From an uncultured Bacteroidales bacterium (GTDB lineage: Bacteria > Bacteroidota > Bacteroidia > Bacteroidales > Muribaculaceae), in assembly GCA_902784675.1 (NCBI GenBank), contig CACZVR010000068.1, forward strand, positions 1-32,844: a stretch of 32,844 nucleotides of DNA. The letters are read 5' to 3'. The translations under genes and the position numbers were made by a program. Below the pieces are notes generated by a model. It had not been told where the DNA came from. It worked only from the letters and a program-made list of their open reading frames with translations, and did no database searches. Numbering within the stretch: position 1 is the first letter of the stretch; each line of letters opens with the position of its first letter. This document shows, piece after piece, positions 25,062 to 32,844 of the stretch.

Positions 25062-25751
25062 ATGAAAAAGTATTTATCTGAAATGGTCGGCACTATGGTC
25101 CTCGTTCTGATGGGTTGTGGTGTTGCCGTGAGTCTGGGATGTAACCCCATTACCAACATTCCTGCAGTTGTGGGCACTGCATTAGCCTTTGGCTTAGCTG
25201 TCGTTGCTATGGCCTATACCATCGGTGGTATCAGTGGTTGCCACATTAACCCTGCCATCACGCTGGGTGTGTTCTTGAGCGGTCGCATGAGCGCCAAGGA
25301 TTGCGGCATGTATATTGTTTTCCAGGTAATCGGAGCGTTCATCGGCTCGGCACTGCTCTATTTGCTCACCACCAATGTGATGGGTATGGACGGCACCGGC
25401 GCCAATGATTTGCAAGAGGGTGTTTCGGTCATGGGAGGCTTGCTGGCCGAGATTATCTTCACCTGCGTGTTTGTGCTCGTTGTCCTCGGTGCCACAGCCA
25501 AGACCAATGGTGCCACTAACAACTTTGCTGGTCTGGCTATCGGTCTTTCGCTGGTTCTCGTGCACCTGGTGTGCATCCGTTACACGGGCACCTCGGTGAA
25601 CCCCGCACGCTCTATCGCTCCCGCAATCTTCCAGGGCGGTACTGCACTGGCTAATCTGTGGATCTTCATTGTCGGCCCGTTTGTGGGTGGTGCTTTGGCT
25701 GCACTGATTTGGAAGATCATTGACTGCAACTGTGACAAGAAAGAAGACTAA
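25062..25751 (+). CDS. aqpZ: Aquaporin Z-type water channel
   Basis: The 229-residue inner-membrane protein has six membrane helices and two half-helices of the MIP family, with NPA boxes at 63-65 (GCHINPAITLGV) and 180-182 (GTSVNPARSIAP). The aromatic/Arg selectivity filter aligns with E. coli AqpZ as F43, H168, T177 and R183, the water-selective set rather than a glycerol type. The length is normal. It conducts water passively and helps with osmotic change. The HhH gene follows by 35 nt and is probably in the same transcript. Confidence 0.93.
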   Translation: MKKYLSEMVGTMVLVLMGCGVAVSLGCNPITNIPAVVGTALAFGLAVVAMAYTIGGISGCHINPAITLGVFLSGRMSAKDCGMYIVFQVIGAFIGSALLYLLTTNVMGMDGTGANDLQEGVSVMGGLLAEIIFTCVFVLVVLGATAKTNGATNNFAGLAIGLSLVLVHLVCIRYTGTSVNPARSIAPAIFQGGTALANLWIFIVGPFVGGALAALIWKIIDCNCDKKED

Positions 25752-25786
25752 GAATCAGAGTTTAACAACCAAAATTAAGGTTACTT

Positions 25787-26194
25787 ATGAATTACAAGAT
25801 TATTGACATTGAAGGAATTGGGGATGTTTATGCTCCCAAACTGATTGCTGCCGGCATTGAGACCGTTGAGCAGCTGCTTGATGCTTGTGAAGCTCCCACG
25901 GGGCGCAAGCTTATCGCCGAGAAGACTGGCATCAGCGAGAAATTAATTCTCAAGTGGACCAACCATGCCGATTTGTTCCGCATCAACGGCATCGGCCCGC
26001 AGTTTGCCGAGTTGTTGGAGGCTGCCGGTGTTGACACCGTCAAGGAGTTGCGCCATCGCGTGGCTGCCAACTTGGCTGCCAAGGTGGCTGAGATCAATGA
26101 GGAGAAGCACCTGTGCGGCCGCGTGCCTGCCGAGGTTGAAATCCAGAAGATGATTGACCAGGCCAAGGAACTTCCTCCCCGCATGACCTATTGA
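25787..26194 (+). CDS. DUF4332 family helix-hairpin-helix protein
   Basis: The 135-residue soluble protein has two copies of a helix-hairpin-helix-like motif: IDIEGIGDVYAPKLIAAGIETVEQLLDA (about 6-33) and FRINGIGPQFAELLEAAGVDTVKELRHR (about 63-90). Both have the GIG turn that normally contacts a nucleic acid backbone, as in DNA polymerase lambda-type and topoisomerase-related HhH domains. The linking and C-terminal helices (AANLAAKVAEINEEK) complete a DUF4332-like fold. No enzymatic motif is seen. The role is unknown; binding of DNA or of a protein partner is an inference. It probably shares the aquaporin promoter. Confidence 0.85.
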   Translation: MNYKIIDIEGIGDVYAPKLIAAGIETVEQLLDACEAPTGRKLIAEKTGISEKLILKWTNHADLFRINGIGPQFAELLEAAGVDTVKELRHRVAANLAAKVAEINEEKHLCGRVPAEVEIQKMIDQAKELPPRMTY

Positions 26195-26210
26195 TTCCAG
26201 ATTATCCAGA

Positions 26211-26255
26211 AACAACCAGCCGCCAGCGTCCTTAAGGATTCTGGCGGCTGTTGTT
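26211..26255. terminator. Bidirectional terminator between DUF4332 and asparaginase genes
   Basis: AGCCGCCAG (26218-26226) pairs with CTGGCGGCT (26241-26249), a perfect 9-bp stem, extended by AACAAC (26211-26216) with GTTGTT (26250-26255). The arms are flanked by U-rich or A-rich bases on both strands. It resembles the 2031-2062 terminator. Confidence 0.8.
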
Positions 26256-26274
26256 ATCAGGTTGCTGTGGTTGG

Positions 26275-26481
26275 TCACGGGATGGTGACTTCGCCGCAGA
26301 TGTCGCTGGCCATGTATTTCTTGACCATGCTGGGGGAGTACTGCATGCCGAAGAGGAACATCAGCTTGGTGATAGCGGCCTCGCTGGTAATGTCGTAGCC
26401 GCTGATGACACCAGCGTCAAGAAGTGCTTTGCCGGTTTCATAGAGAGAGCAGTTCACACCGCCATTGACGCACTGGGTCAC
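26275..26481 (-). pseudogene. L-asparaginase, C-terminal part (frameshifted)
   Basis: The 68 codons from 26481 read VTQCVNGGVNCSLYETGKAL and then LDAGVISGYDITSEAAITKLMFL, the well-known C-terminal segment of type I asparaginases. It belongs to the same gene as the minus-strand fragment at 26478-27299, but lies in another frame. The upstream part of this frame reads VNVTQC, as in the intact family (normally after RGV plus two or three residues). It has no start of its own with a plausible context (a GTG at 26481). Confidence 0.85.
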
Positions 26482-27299
26482 GTTGACACGCCGCGGTCAA
26501 CGGCTTTCTTGATACACTTAATGAACCAGGGGTGGGTGGGCGTATTGCCCGCGCCATAGGTCTTGAGGACGATGCCCTTGATGCCTGGCGTGTGCAGCAG
26601 GTAATCGAGCGTCTGCTCGGTCATGCCGGGATTGAGTTCAAGGAACATGACATTGCTGTCCATGTCGGTGCACACTTTCAAAGGCCTGGGGGGTACCTGG
26701 CGCAGATAGGGCGTGTTGTACTCGATATCCAACCCGATTTCGGCCAGCTGGGGATAGTTGAAGCTCTTGAAGGCGTTGAAGTTGTCGGCGCTCATCTTGG
26801 TGGCACGGTTGCCGCGCCACAGGTAGTTCTCGAACAGGATAGCGACTTCCTGTACACGCGGGCGTCCCTTCTCGTCAATGGCAGCAGCCACCTGCAGGGC
26901 GGTGATGAGGTTTTCCTCGCCGTCGGTGCGCACCTCGCCGATGGGCAGCTGCGAGCCGGTGATGATGACGGGTTTGCTCAGGTTCTCAAGCATGAAACTC
27001 AACGCCGAGGCGGTAAAGGCCATCGTGTCGGTGCCGTGCAGCACGACAAAGCCGTCGTACAGGTCATATTTTTCCTCGATGGTGAGGGCGATGTCGCGCC
27101 AATGTGACGGATCCATATTGGAACTGTCGATGGGAGGGTTGAACTGGAAATTGCCAATCTCGTAGTCTAATTTTTTGACCTTGGGCACGTTGTCCATCAG
27201 GTGGTCAAAATTGAACGGTTGCAGGGCATGGGTATCGGGATTCTCGATCATGCCGATGGTGCCGCCGGTGTAGATGATGAGTATTTTGGGCCGTTTCAT
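26478..27299 (-). pseudogene. ansA: L-asparaginase (type I), N-terminal part
   Basis: The 273-residue fragment has the active-site motifs of cytoplasmic type I asparaginase, which hydrolyses L-asparagine to aspartate and ammonia: IYTGGTIGM (9-17) with the nucleophile Thr, NMDPSHW, then VLHGTDTMAFTASALSF with the second Thr-Asp pair, and PVIITGSQLPIGEVRTDGEEN. It ends at AVDRGVST and a TGA, where intact members read RGV, two or three more residues, then VNVTQC. About 7 nt appear deleted between GGCGTG and TCAACGTG. The break removes the last 80 or so residues. It starts 27 nt after the esterase stop, the last gene of the operon. A sequencing or assembly error cannot be excluded. Confidence 0.88.
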
Positions 27300-27326
27300 A
27301 GTCGTGTCAATGGTATGTGATGAATA

Positions 27327-28256
27327 TTAATTATCGCTTGTTTGTTCGTTCATGAGATTTTTGCCGCGGACAAAAGCCTTGTGGAAGAACATCAAGTGGT
27401 AGTCGAGCGAATTCACCCAATAGTCCCAGCTGTGGCGACCGGGGCGAAGGGTGAAATCGTGGTCAATGCCCTTCTCGACTAACTGGTCGTGCAGGGCGAT
27501 GTTATTCTTGATGAAGATGTCTTTCAGACCATCGTCGATGATGATGTTCTGGGCCGGCTTGAGCGGGCAGGCCTTCAACTGGTCAACAAGGTTGCACACG
27601 GCATGTTCGCTCCAGCGCTGCTTGTTGCTCTCGTAGTCGCCCAGGCGGTCCTTGATGTGCCACTTGTCGGGATATTGTGTGATGTCCATGTTGCCGCTCA
27701 TGCTGCCGCAAGACCAGAAGACGTCGGGATGGCGCCAGGCAATGAATAACGAACCATGGCCTCCCATGCTCAAGCCAGTGATGGCTCGCATGTAGCGGTT
27801 GGCATGGGTGCGGTAGTGGCTGTCGATGTATTCGACAAGTTCCTTGCTGACATAGGTCTCGAATTGCATCTTGGGGTCCACTGGCGAGTCAAAATACCAG
27901 CTGTCCTGCCCGTCGGGGCACACGATAATCACATTGTAGCAAGTAGCGAGTGAATCAAGCGAAGCTTTTTCGCTCCAGTCGCTGTAGCAGCCGAAGGCGC
28001 CATGCAGCAGATAAAGCACGGGAAACTGCTTGGCTGCGGCCTCGGGCATGAAATATTGTTCGGGCACGATGACCACATTCTTGATGATGCGGTTCATGGC
28101 TTGACTCATCACTTCGATGGTATCACCCTGGACTCTTTGTGGTTGTTTCGTGGCCTGTTCTCCCGCAACAGTGGGTGCCGGGTGTGCACAGGCACTGGTT
28201 GCCATGAGGATGATGGCAGCCATCAGCATCAGCGGTCTCAGTAACTTCTTGCTCAT
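27327..28256 (-). CDS. Putative esterase, alpha/beta hydrolase (esterase D/antigen 85 type)
   Basis: A 309-residue exported enzyme of the PF00756 family. The N-terminus (MSKKLLRPLMLMAAIILMATSAC) is a signal sequence; Cys23 follows a weak lipobox (TSAC), so lipid anchoring is possible but not certain. The fold landmarks are VLYLLHGAFGCYSDW (80-94, oxyanion loop), ITGLSMGGHGSLF (159-171) with nucleophile S163, an acid in DDGLKDIF (241-248), and catalytic H275 in RPGRHSWDYW. The family acts on formyl, acyl or feruloyl esters; here the target is unknown, possibly sugar-linked acids. Its ATG overlaps the tadA stop by 4 nt, so translation is coupled. Confidence 0.9.
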   Translation of the reverse strand: MSKKLLRPLMLMAAIILMATSACAHPAPTVAGEQATKQPQRVQGDTIEVMSQAMNRIIKNVVIVPEQYFMPEAAAKQFPVLYLLHGAFGCYSDWSEKASLDSLATCYNVIIVCPDGQDSWYFDSPVDPKMQFETYVSKELVEYIDSHYRTHANRYMRAITGLSMGGHGSLFIAWRHPDVFWSCGSMSGNMDITQYPDKWHIKDRLGDYESNKQRWSEHAVCNLVDQLKACPLKPAQNIIIDDGLKDIFIKNNIALHDQLVEKGIDHDFTLRPGRHSWDYWVNSLDYHLMFFHKAFVRGKNLMNEQTSDN

Positions 28257-28723
28257 TTCTCTTTGGGTTTTACGGGTCGTTTTTTCTTGAAGAAATCAGT
28301 CATCAGCTTGGCACACTCGTCACCGAGAACGCCAGTGGTGACGGTGGTCTTGGGGTGGAAGGGGAAGGTGCACTGGGTGTGGAAACCGCGCTTCTCGTCG
28401 GCAGCGCCATAGACAATGCGTGAAATCTGACTCCATGCCAAGGCTCCGGCACACATCAGGCACGGCTCCACAGTGACATAGAGGGTGCAGTCGGTCAGGT
28501 ACTTGCCGCCTAGCGTCGAGGCTGCTGCGGTAATGGCCTGCATCTCGGCATGGGCGGTGACATCGGTGAGCGCCTCGGTCAGATTGTGGCCACGGCCGAC
28601 GACGCGTCCCTTGCACACGATGACAGCCCCGATGGGCACCTCGTCGCGTTCGAGCGCCTTGTGAGCCTCGTCAAGCGCCAAGCGCATGTACTTGATGTCG
28701 ATGTCGTTATCCTGCTGAGCCAT
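28253..28723 (-). CDS. tadA: tRNA adenosine(34) deaminase / nucleoside deaminase
   Basis: A 156-residue cytosolic deaminase of the CMP/dCMP fold. Zinc and catalytic residues are H58 and E60 in TAHAEMQAI, and C88 and C91 in VEPCLMCAGAL. PIGAVIV (30-36) and RGHNL precede them as in TadA. The normal job is A-to-I editing of the wobble base of tRNA-Arg. The length and motifs match TadA better than cytosine or guanine deaminases, but sequence alone cannot fully separate these. The start codon is one nucleotide after the LRR gene stop; the stop overlaps the esterase start as ATGA. Confidence 0.92.
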   Translation of the reverse strand: MAQQDNDIDIKYMRLALDEAHKALERDEVPIGAVIVCKGRVVGRGHNLTEALTDVTAHAEMQAITAAASTLGGKYLTDCTLYVTVEPCLMCAGALAWSQISRIVYGAADEKRGFHTQCTFPFHPKTTVTTGVLGDECAKLMTDFFKKKRPVKPKEK

Positions 28724-28724
28724 A

Positions 28725-29897
28725 TCAGTACAAGAGCACTTTACGGATGGTATCGCCCACTTTCACAATATACACGCGATGATCGGGCAGACTGATAGTA
28801 TTATTCACGGCAGGCCGCTCGTACCACAGGTTGCCATACACATCATAAATGAACGTCCACAACCCGTGGGTGTCGCCCTCGATGTAGATGGTGCCGTCAA
28901 GTCCAACAATCTTGAAATCTTGCTGCGGTTCCTGCTCGATTTCCTCGATGGCATCGGGTTGGTTGGTAGCGACCAGTTCGAGGTCTTCCTCGTCATACAT
29001 CAACGTGGTGGGCACCACCAGATATTCATCGCTCTGCGCCCCGATGGGCAGGAAGTAGCGGTCGGCAGCGGTGATGGCCGAGAGGTAGCCGTCAGGGCCA
29101 TAGACCTTGTAGGCAAGATGATTGCCCAAGTTCAGTGCAGTCCAGTTACCACCCATGTTCTCCTGCTGCATGGTGGGCAACACGGCCAGACCTTCATCAA
29201 TCCACAGTGAGAACAATTCATCGTCACCCCAAATGCCGTCGTCCTGATAGCGCTGCGTGGTGGCAGCATCAGGCAGCATCACATGGATATTGTTGCAGCC
29301 CTCGAAAGCGTCATCGGCCATCGTGAGGGGTGGGGTGGATGAGTCGCTGTAGATTTCGTCCAGGTTGCTGCAGTAGCTAAAGGCCCTGCTGCCGATGCGT
29401 TGCAGCGTGGCAGGCAGGAAAATGGTGTGCAGGCGTGAACAGTCTTCAAATGCCCCGGTGCCGATGTCGGTTACTCCCTCGGGCAGAATGAGGTTAGTGA
29501 CAGCGGTTCCTGCAAGCATGTAGCGGCTCACATATTTCAGTTTGAGCGGCAAGGTGATGCTGGTCAAATCATCGGCGTCGGCAAAGGCGGCTTCACCGAT
29601 CATGGTGATGCTGTTGGGTATCTGCACCTCGGTCACCGCTGACTGCCAAAAGGCACGCGGCGCAATGGCGGCGACTTCATAATTGACCCCGTCGCAGTAT
29701 ACCTGCTCGGGCAGGATGATGCAGCCCTCGTAGTGGTTCACTCCGTCAAAATAGGCGGGAGCCACCGCTACCTGGGTCTCGTTGATGATATTGTAGTAGA
29801 TGCCGTTTGCAAGGATGTCCTGAGCCTGGGAAACACCGGCGCAGCACACTTGCAAAACAGTCAGCAGCAATATGTTGATCAGTTTTCTCATGATCAT
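28725..29897 (-). CDS. Exported leucine-rich-repeat (BspA-type LRR_5) protein
   Basis: The 390-residue protein has a signal peptide (MRKLINILLLTVLQVCCAGVSQAQ). Residues about 55-215 carry BspA-like LRR_5 repeats: VAAIAPRAFWQSAVTEVQIPN, SITMIGEAAFADADDLTSITL, GVTDIGTGAFEDCSRLHTIFL and QRIGSRAFSYCSNLDEIY (each quoted in part). The C-terminus (FIYDVYGNLWYERP to HRVYIVKVGDTIRKVLLY) resembles the sorting tails of type IX-exported proteins. The ATG at 29897 overlaps the MurF-Alr stop (ATGA); ATG 29891 is an alternative. Such proteins bind host or bacterial surfaces. Its place inside a peptidoglycan-and-tRNA operon is unusual. Confidence 0.88.
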   Translation of the reverse strand: MIMRKLINILLLTVLQVCCAGVSQAQDILANGIYYNIINETQVAVAPAYFDGVNHYEGCIILPEQVYCDGVNYEVAAIAPRAFWQSAVTEVQIPNSITMIGEAAFADADDLTSITLPLKLKYVSRYMLAGTAVTNLILPEGVTDIGTGAFEDCSRLHTIFLPATLQRIGSRAFSYCSNLDEIYSDSSTPPLTMADDAFEGCNNIHVMLPDAATTQRYQDDGIWGDDELFSLWIDEGLAVLPTMQQENMGGNWTALNLGNHLAYKVYGPDGYLSAITAADRYFLPIGAQSDEYLVVPTTLMYDEEDLELVATNQPDAIEEIEQEPQQDFKIVGLDGTIYIEGDTHGLWTFIYDVYGNLWYERPAVNNTISLPDHRVYIVKVGDTIRKVLLY

Positions 29898-32383
29898 TCA
29901 CGATAATAAACACGTTTGACGCGTGGTGAGACACTGGTCAGAATCTCATAGGGGATGGTGCCGCGGGCTTCGCTCAACTGTTCGATGGGCACATGCTCGC
30001 CGAAGATCTCGACGGTGTCCCCGACCTTGCAGGGCGCACCAGTCACATTGATCATCACGGCATCCATGCACACGTTGCCCACGGTGGGACACAGCTTGCC
30101 GCCCACCCACATGCTCACGCGGCCGTTGCCGAAGTGACGGTCGAAGCCGTCGGCATAGCCGATGTTGACCGTGGCGATGCGGCTGTCGCGTTCAAGCACG
30201 CCATGGCGGCCGTAGCCGATGGTTGTGCCTGCGGGCCATTCCTTGATGCTGATGATGACCGAGCGGAGCGCCGAGACGGGCATGAGTGCTTCTTCGCTGC
30301 CGTCAAACAGGGTGCGGATGCCATACAAGCCGATGCCGATGCGCACCATCTCGTACTGCCGTTCGGGGAAGCGCACGGTGCCGCTAGAGTTGAGCATGTG
30401 CCGCATGAGTTGGTGGCCGAATGCCTGCTGAAGCATTTCGCTGCAAGTGTCAAAATAGTCAAACTGCATGAGGGTGTACTCGTCCTGTGCAGGTTCGTCG
30501 GCAACACTCAAGTGAGTGAATACCGAGGCGGGTGTGATGACTTCCTGTTCCTTGAGCAGGTCGATGAGTTCGGGTAGTTGCTCTTGAGTGAATCCCAAGC
30601 GATGCATGCCGCTGTCAATTTTGATGTGAACGGGGAAATGCTGCACACCATATTTGCGGCCTTCCTTGATCAAGTCATGGGCCATTTCCAGACTGTAGAG
30701 TTCGGGCTCCAAACGGTATTGGAACATCGCCTTGTAGTTCACCCCATTAGGATTGAGCACGATAATGGGCATGGTGATGCTGGCTTTGCGCAGGTCCACA
30801 CCCTCGTCATGCACTGCAACGGCCAGGTAATCGCAGCCGCAGTCTTGCAGCGTTTTGGCGATTTCGTAGCTGCCAGCTCCATAGCCGCTTGCTTTGACCA
30901 TACCGATGGTCTTGGTGCTCGGTTTGATGAGTGACTTGAAAAACTTGAAGTTGTGTGACAGGGCATTGAGGTCCACCTCCATGACCGTGAGATGTTGCTT
31001 GGCCTCCAGCAGATCGATAATCTGGCTGAAACCGAAGCTCGGGTCACCCTTGATGAGGATGGTCTCATCCTCGAAGTCGCCACGGGCGACATCCGAGATG
31101 AATTCCTGAGTATCGTTGAAGAAGCGCGCATGAGGCAGGTCGTTAAAATACTGATTATAACGGCACATGTCCTTGCCGATGCCGATGAGGCGGTTCACCC
31201 GTTTGGTCTTGAGCAGCTCGCTCACACGGATGTATAGTTCGTCACCGCTGTAACTCTCGGTGGCGAGGTCACTCAGGATAACAGTACATGGTCTGTTTCC
31301 CGCACGTCGGGTCATGAAATTGAGCGCCGGGGTGAGAGAGTAGTAGTCACTGGTGTAACTGTCGACAATCACTGTGCAGTTGTTCACACCCTCGATGACG
31401 TTGAGCCGTGTCCCGACAGGGGTGAGGGCTGCCATGCGGCTTGCGATGGTGTCGCGGTCGATGTCCAGGTGGAGCAGCACCGCCAGACAGGTGATGGCAT
31501 TGTCCAGGTCGCGGTCGGCAGTGAAGGGAATGGTCACTTGGCCGGGCTCGTCATTGTAGGTGTAGTGTAGCGTTGTCTCCCGCTCTGAACGGTCGGTGCT
31601 GTCGACCTGCAAGGGTGCCTCGCTGTGGTTGCGAGACCACGAAGTGACGAGTGCCACGTCGCTCTCGACCAGCGGGGCGATGGTATGGGTCACCAACGGA
31701 TCGTCGGCGCAATAGACGATGCAGTCGCAGTTGAACAGGATTTTTGCCTTCTCCTGCGCCTTTTGCTGCATTGAAGCGAAGCCGTCGTTGTGCTCGCTAC
31801 CCAGGTTGGTGATGATGCCGATGGTGGGGCGGATCATCGCCTGCAAATTGTCCATCTCGCCAGTGGTCGAGATGCCCGCCTCGATGATGGCGAGGTCGGT
31901 GTTATTGTCGATTTCCCATAGGGACAGAGGAACGCCGATCTGGGAATTGTAACTGCGTGGTGAGCGCACGATGCGATAGTCGTCCTTGAGCAACTGGTAG
32001 AGCCATTCCTTGACAGTGGTCTTGCCGCGGCTTCCAGTGATGCCGATGACAGGCAGTTCACGGAAACGGCGGCGGTGGAACATTGCCAGGCTCTGCAGGG
32101 CATCCAATGGTGATTCCACGGCGATGTAATTGGCCGCTTTGCATTCGGGCGGGGCAAAATAGTCGCTGGCCACCACAAAGTTGCGCACCCCCTTGTCATA
32201 CAGGTCGGGGATGTAGTTGTGGCCATCGTCGTTTGGTGTCCGCAGTGCAAAGAACACGGTTTCCTGGGGCGCCGTGAGCGAACGTGAATCGGTGAGTAAT
32301 TGGCTCACGATGGCATCCTCGTCGATGATGCGTCCGCCAGTCACTTCCAGTACATTCTCTATTTCGGTGATTGTGTAGTTCAT
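29894..32383 (-). CDS. Bifunctional MurF ligase / alanine racemase fusion
   Basis: The 829-residue cytoplasmic protein joins two consecutive steps of peptidoglycan precursor synthesis. The N-terminal half (1-460) is MurF, adding D-Ala-D-Ala to UDP-MurNAc-tripeptide, with the ATP loop GITGSRGKTT (114-123), the PRSYNSQIGVPLSLW region and NLGSEHNDGF. The C-terminal half (about 468-829) is alanine racemase: K497 in MVKASGYGAG binds pyridoxal phosphate, and Y743 in NIGYADGFDRHF is the second catalytic base, with VGNVCMDAVMINV near the end. The fusion supplies D-alanine beside the ligase that uses D-Ala-D-Ala. This fusion is known in Bacteroidetes. Its ATG overlaps the GSCFA stop by 4 nt. Confidence 0.95.
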   Translation of the reverse strand: MNYTITEIENVLEVTGGRIIDEDAIVSQLLTDSRSLTAPQETVFFALRTPNDDGHNYIPDLYDKGVRNFVVASDYFAPPECKAANYIAVESPLDALQSLAMFHRRRFRELPVIGITGSRGKTTVKEWLYQLLKDDYRIVRSPRSYNSQIGVPLSLWEIDNNTDLAIIEAGISTTGEMDNLQAMIRPTIGIITNLGSEHNDGFASMQQKAQEKAKILFNCDCIVYCADDPLVTHTIAPLVESDVALVTSWSRNHSEAPLQVDSTDRSERETTLHYTYNDEPGQVTIPFTADRDLDNAITCLAVLLHLDIDRDTIASRMAALTPVGTRLNVIEGVNNCTVIVDSYTSDYYSLTPALNFMTRRAGNRPCTVILSDLATESYSGDELYIRVSELLKTKRVNRLIGIGKDMCRYNQYFNDLPHARFFNDTQEFISDVARGDFEDETILIKGDPSFGFSQIIDLLEAKQHLTVMEVDLNALSHNFKFFKSLIKPSTKTIGMVKASGYGAGSYEIAKTLQDCGCDYLAVAVHDEGVDLRKASITMPIIVLNPNGVNYKAMFQYRLEPELYSLEMAHDLIKEGRKYGVQHFPVHIKIDSGMHRLGFTQEQLPELIDLLKEQEVITPASVFTHLSVADEPAQDEYTLMQFDYFDTCSEMLQQAFGHQLMRHMLNSSGTVRFPERQYEMVRIGIGLYGIRTLFDGSEEALMPVSALRSVIISIKEWPAGTTIGYGRHGVLERDSRIATVNIGYADGFDRHFGNGRVSMWVGGKLCPTVGNVCMDAVMINVTGAPCKVGDTVEIFGEHVPIEQLSEARGTIPYEILTSVSPRVKRVYYRE

Positions 32384-32844
32384 TGTCTGTCAATTACTTG
32401 TCGGAGTTCGGGATGGTTTTCCAAATAGGGATATTCCTTCATGAGGTTGCGCACCACACTGGCGGTGTCGGCATTGAAACGGTCCAAGGTCTCGCGGTTG
32501 GCACTCATCGGGCGGTGTTGCAAACGCTTGTGGATGCGCTCACAGCGAGCCACGGCCAGTGCGCTGCGGTCATCGAGGTAGGTAGCTTGGAACGCCTGCC
32601 AGATGTACTCCACAGCGACGTCGCTGGGGTGTACCATGTCGCTGGCGTAGAAACGGTAGTCGCGCAGGTCATCGGTCATGATCTCGAATGCGGGAAAATA
32701 GTCGCAATGCTCACGATGCCGTGCCATCGCCTCATGAATGGCGACACGCAGCGACGCCTTGCTTAGTGAGTTGGTGTCCAGCCCGTCGGCAATGTGGCGG
32801 ATGGGGCTGACCGTGAGGATGATGTGCAGTTCGGGATTGAATTC
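32380..32844 (-). CDS. GSCFA domain protein, N-terminus cut by the window edge
   Basis: The frame is open to the right edge (154 residues visible, first ones EFNPELHIILTVSPIRHIAD), so the ATG at 32727 is internal, not the start. ILTVSPIRHIADG, LSKASLRVAIHEAM, YFPAFEIMTDDLRDYRFYASDMVHPSDVA and YIWQAF are the C-terminal blocks of the GSCFA family (PF08885), which has an SGNH-hydrolase-like fold. The visible Asp-Met-Val-His-Pro-Ser segment holds the family His of the catalytic dyad; the nucleophile block (GSCFA itself) would lie in the missing part. The substrate is unknown, perhaps an acylated envelope sugar. It precedes murF-alr with an ATGA overlap, so it shares its operon and probably its envelope role. 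Confidence 0.88.
   Translation of the reverse strand, partial: EFNPELHIILTVSPIRHIADGLDTNSLSKASLRVAIHEAMARHREHCDYFPAFEIMTDDLRDYRFYASDMVHPSDVAVEYIWQAFQATYLDDRSALAVARCERIHKRLQHRPMSANRETLDRFNADTASVVRNLMKEYPYLENHPELRQVIDRQ

Noticed and set aside
32839..32844. GAATTC at the very end of the window
   Set aside because: An EcoRI site could hint at a cloned-insert edge, but a window cut there by chance is just as possible, and the GSCFA frame simply continues.

Overview
The window is ordinary chromosomal DNA from a member of the order Bacteroidales (Bacteroidota), most like a Prevotella- or Muribaculaceae-type gut commensal. Support comes from repeated promoters of the Bacteroidetes sigma-ABfr type (TTTG, 19-20 nt, TAnnTTTG), a MurF-alanine racemase fusion, a C10 (streptopain-type) peptidase with surface repeats, a Porin_10 protein, an RND efflux locus followed by a PG0541-type gene, and a PorE-like multidomain OmpA lipoprotein. 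I see no tRNA, rRNA, CRISPR array, insertion sequence or prophage. No gene-free stretch exceeds 300 bases; the largest gaps (5894-6177, 6850-7122, 11604-11804) hold promoters and hairpins.

Layout. 1-6849 (all minus): an unrecognised protein cut by the window edge, an anchored family-3 solute-binding protein, a class I/II aminotransferase, a membrane ion-pumping pyrophosphatase and a DUF2461 protein. 7123-11603 (plus): a secreted C10 cysteine peptidase with three tandem beta-sandwich units, broken by a frameshift in the third. 11805-18343 (plus): a TetR repressor, TolC-type outer-membrane channel, periplasmic adaptor, RND permease (frameshifted) and a PG0541-family protein, which together form one drug/metabolite export operon. 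18442-23503 (plus): a Porin_10 outer-membrane protein, an unrecognised exported protein and the PorE-like lipoprotein. 23567-24883 (minus): a UDP-glucose dehydrogenase-family protein lacking the catalytic cysteine. 25062-26194 (plus): aquaporin Z and a DUF4332 protein. 26275-32844 (minus): a tightly packed operon, GSCFA protein (cut by the window edge), MurF-Alr, LRR surface protein, TadA, esterase and a frameshifted L-asparaginase.

The most notable observations are the Cys-to-Leu change in the UDP-glucose dehydrogenase active site, a perfect 10-bp inverted repeat sitting on the tetR promoter (a likely operator), and three independent frame breaks (C10 peptidase, RND permease, asparaginase) in 17 kb. 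All three breaks look like short deletions and may be either real gene decay or assembly error. I found no clear evidence for a wholly new multi-gene system.
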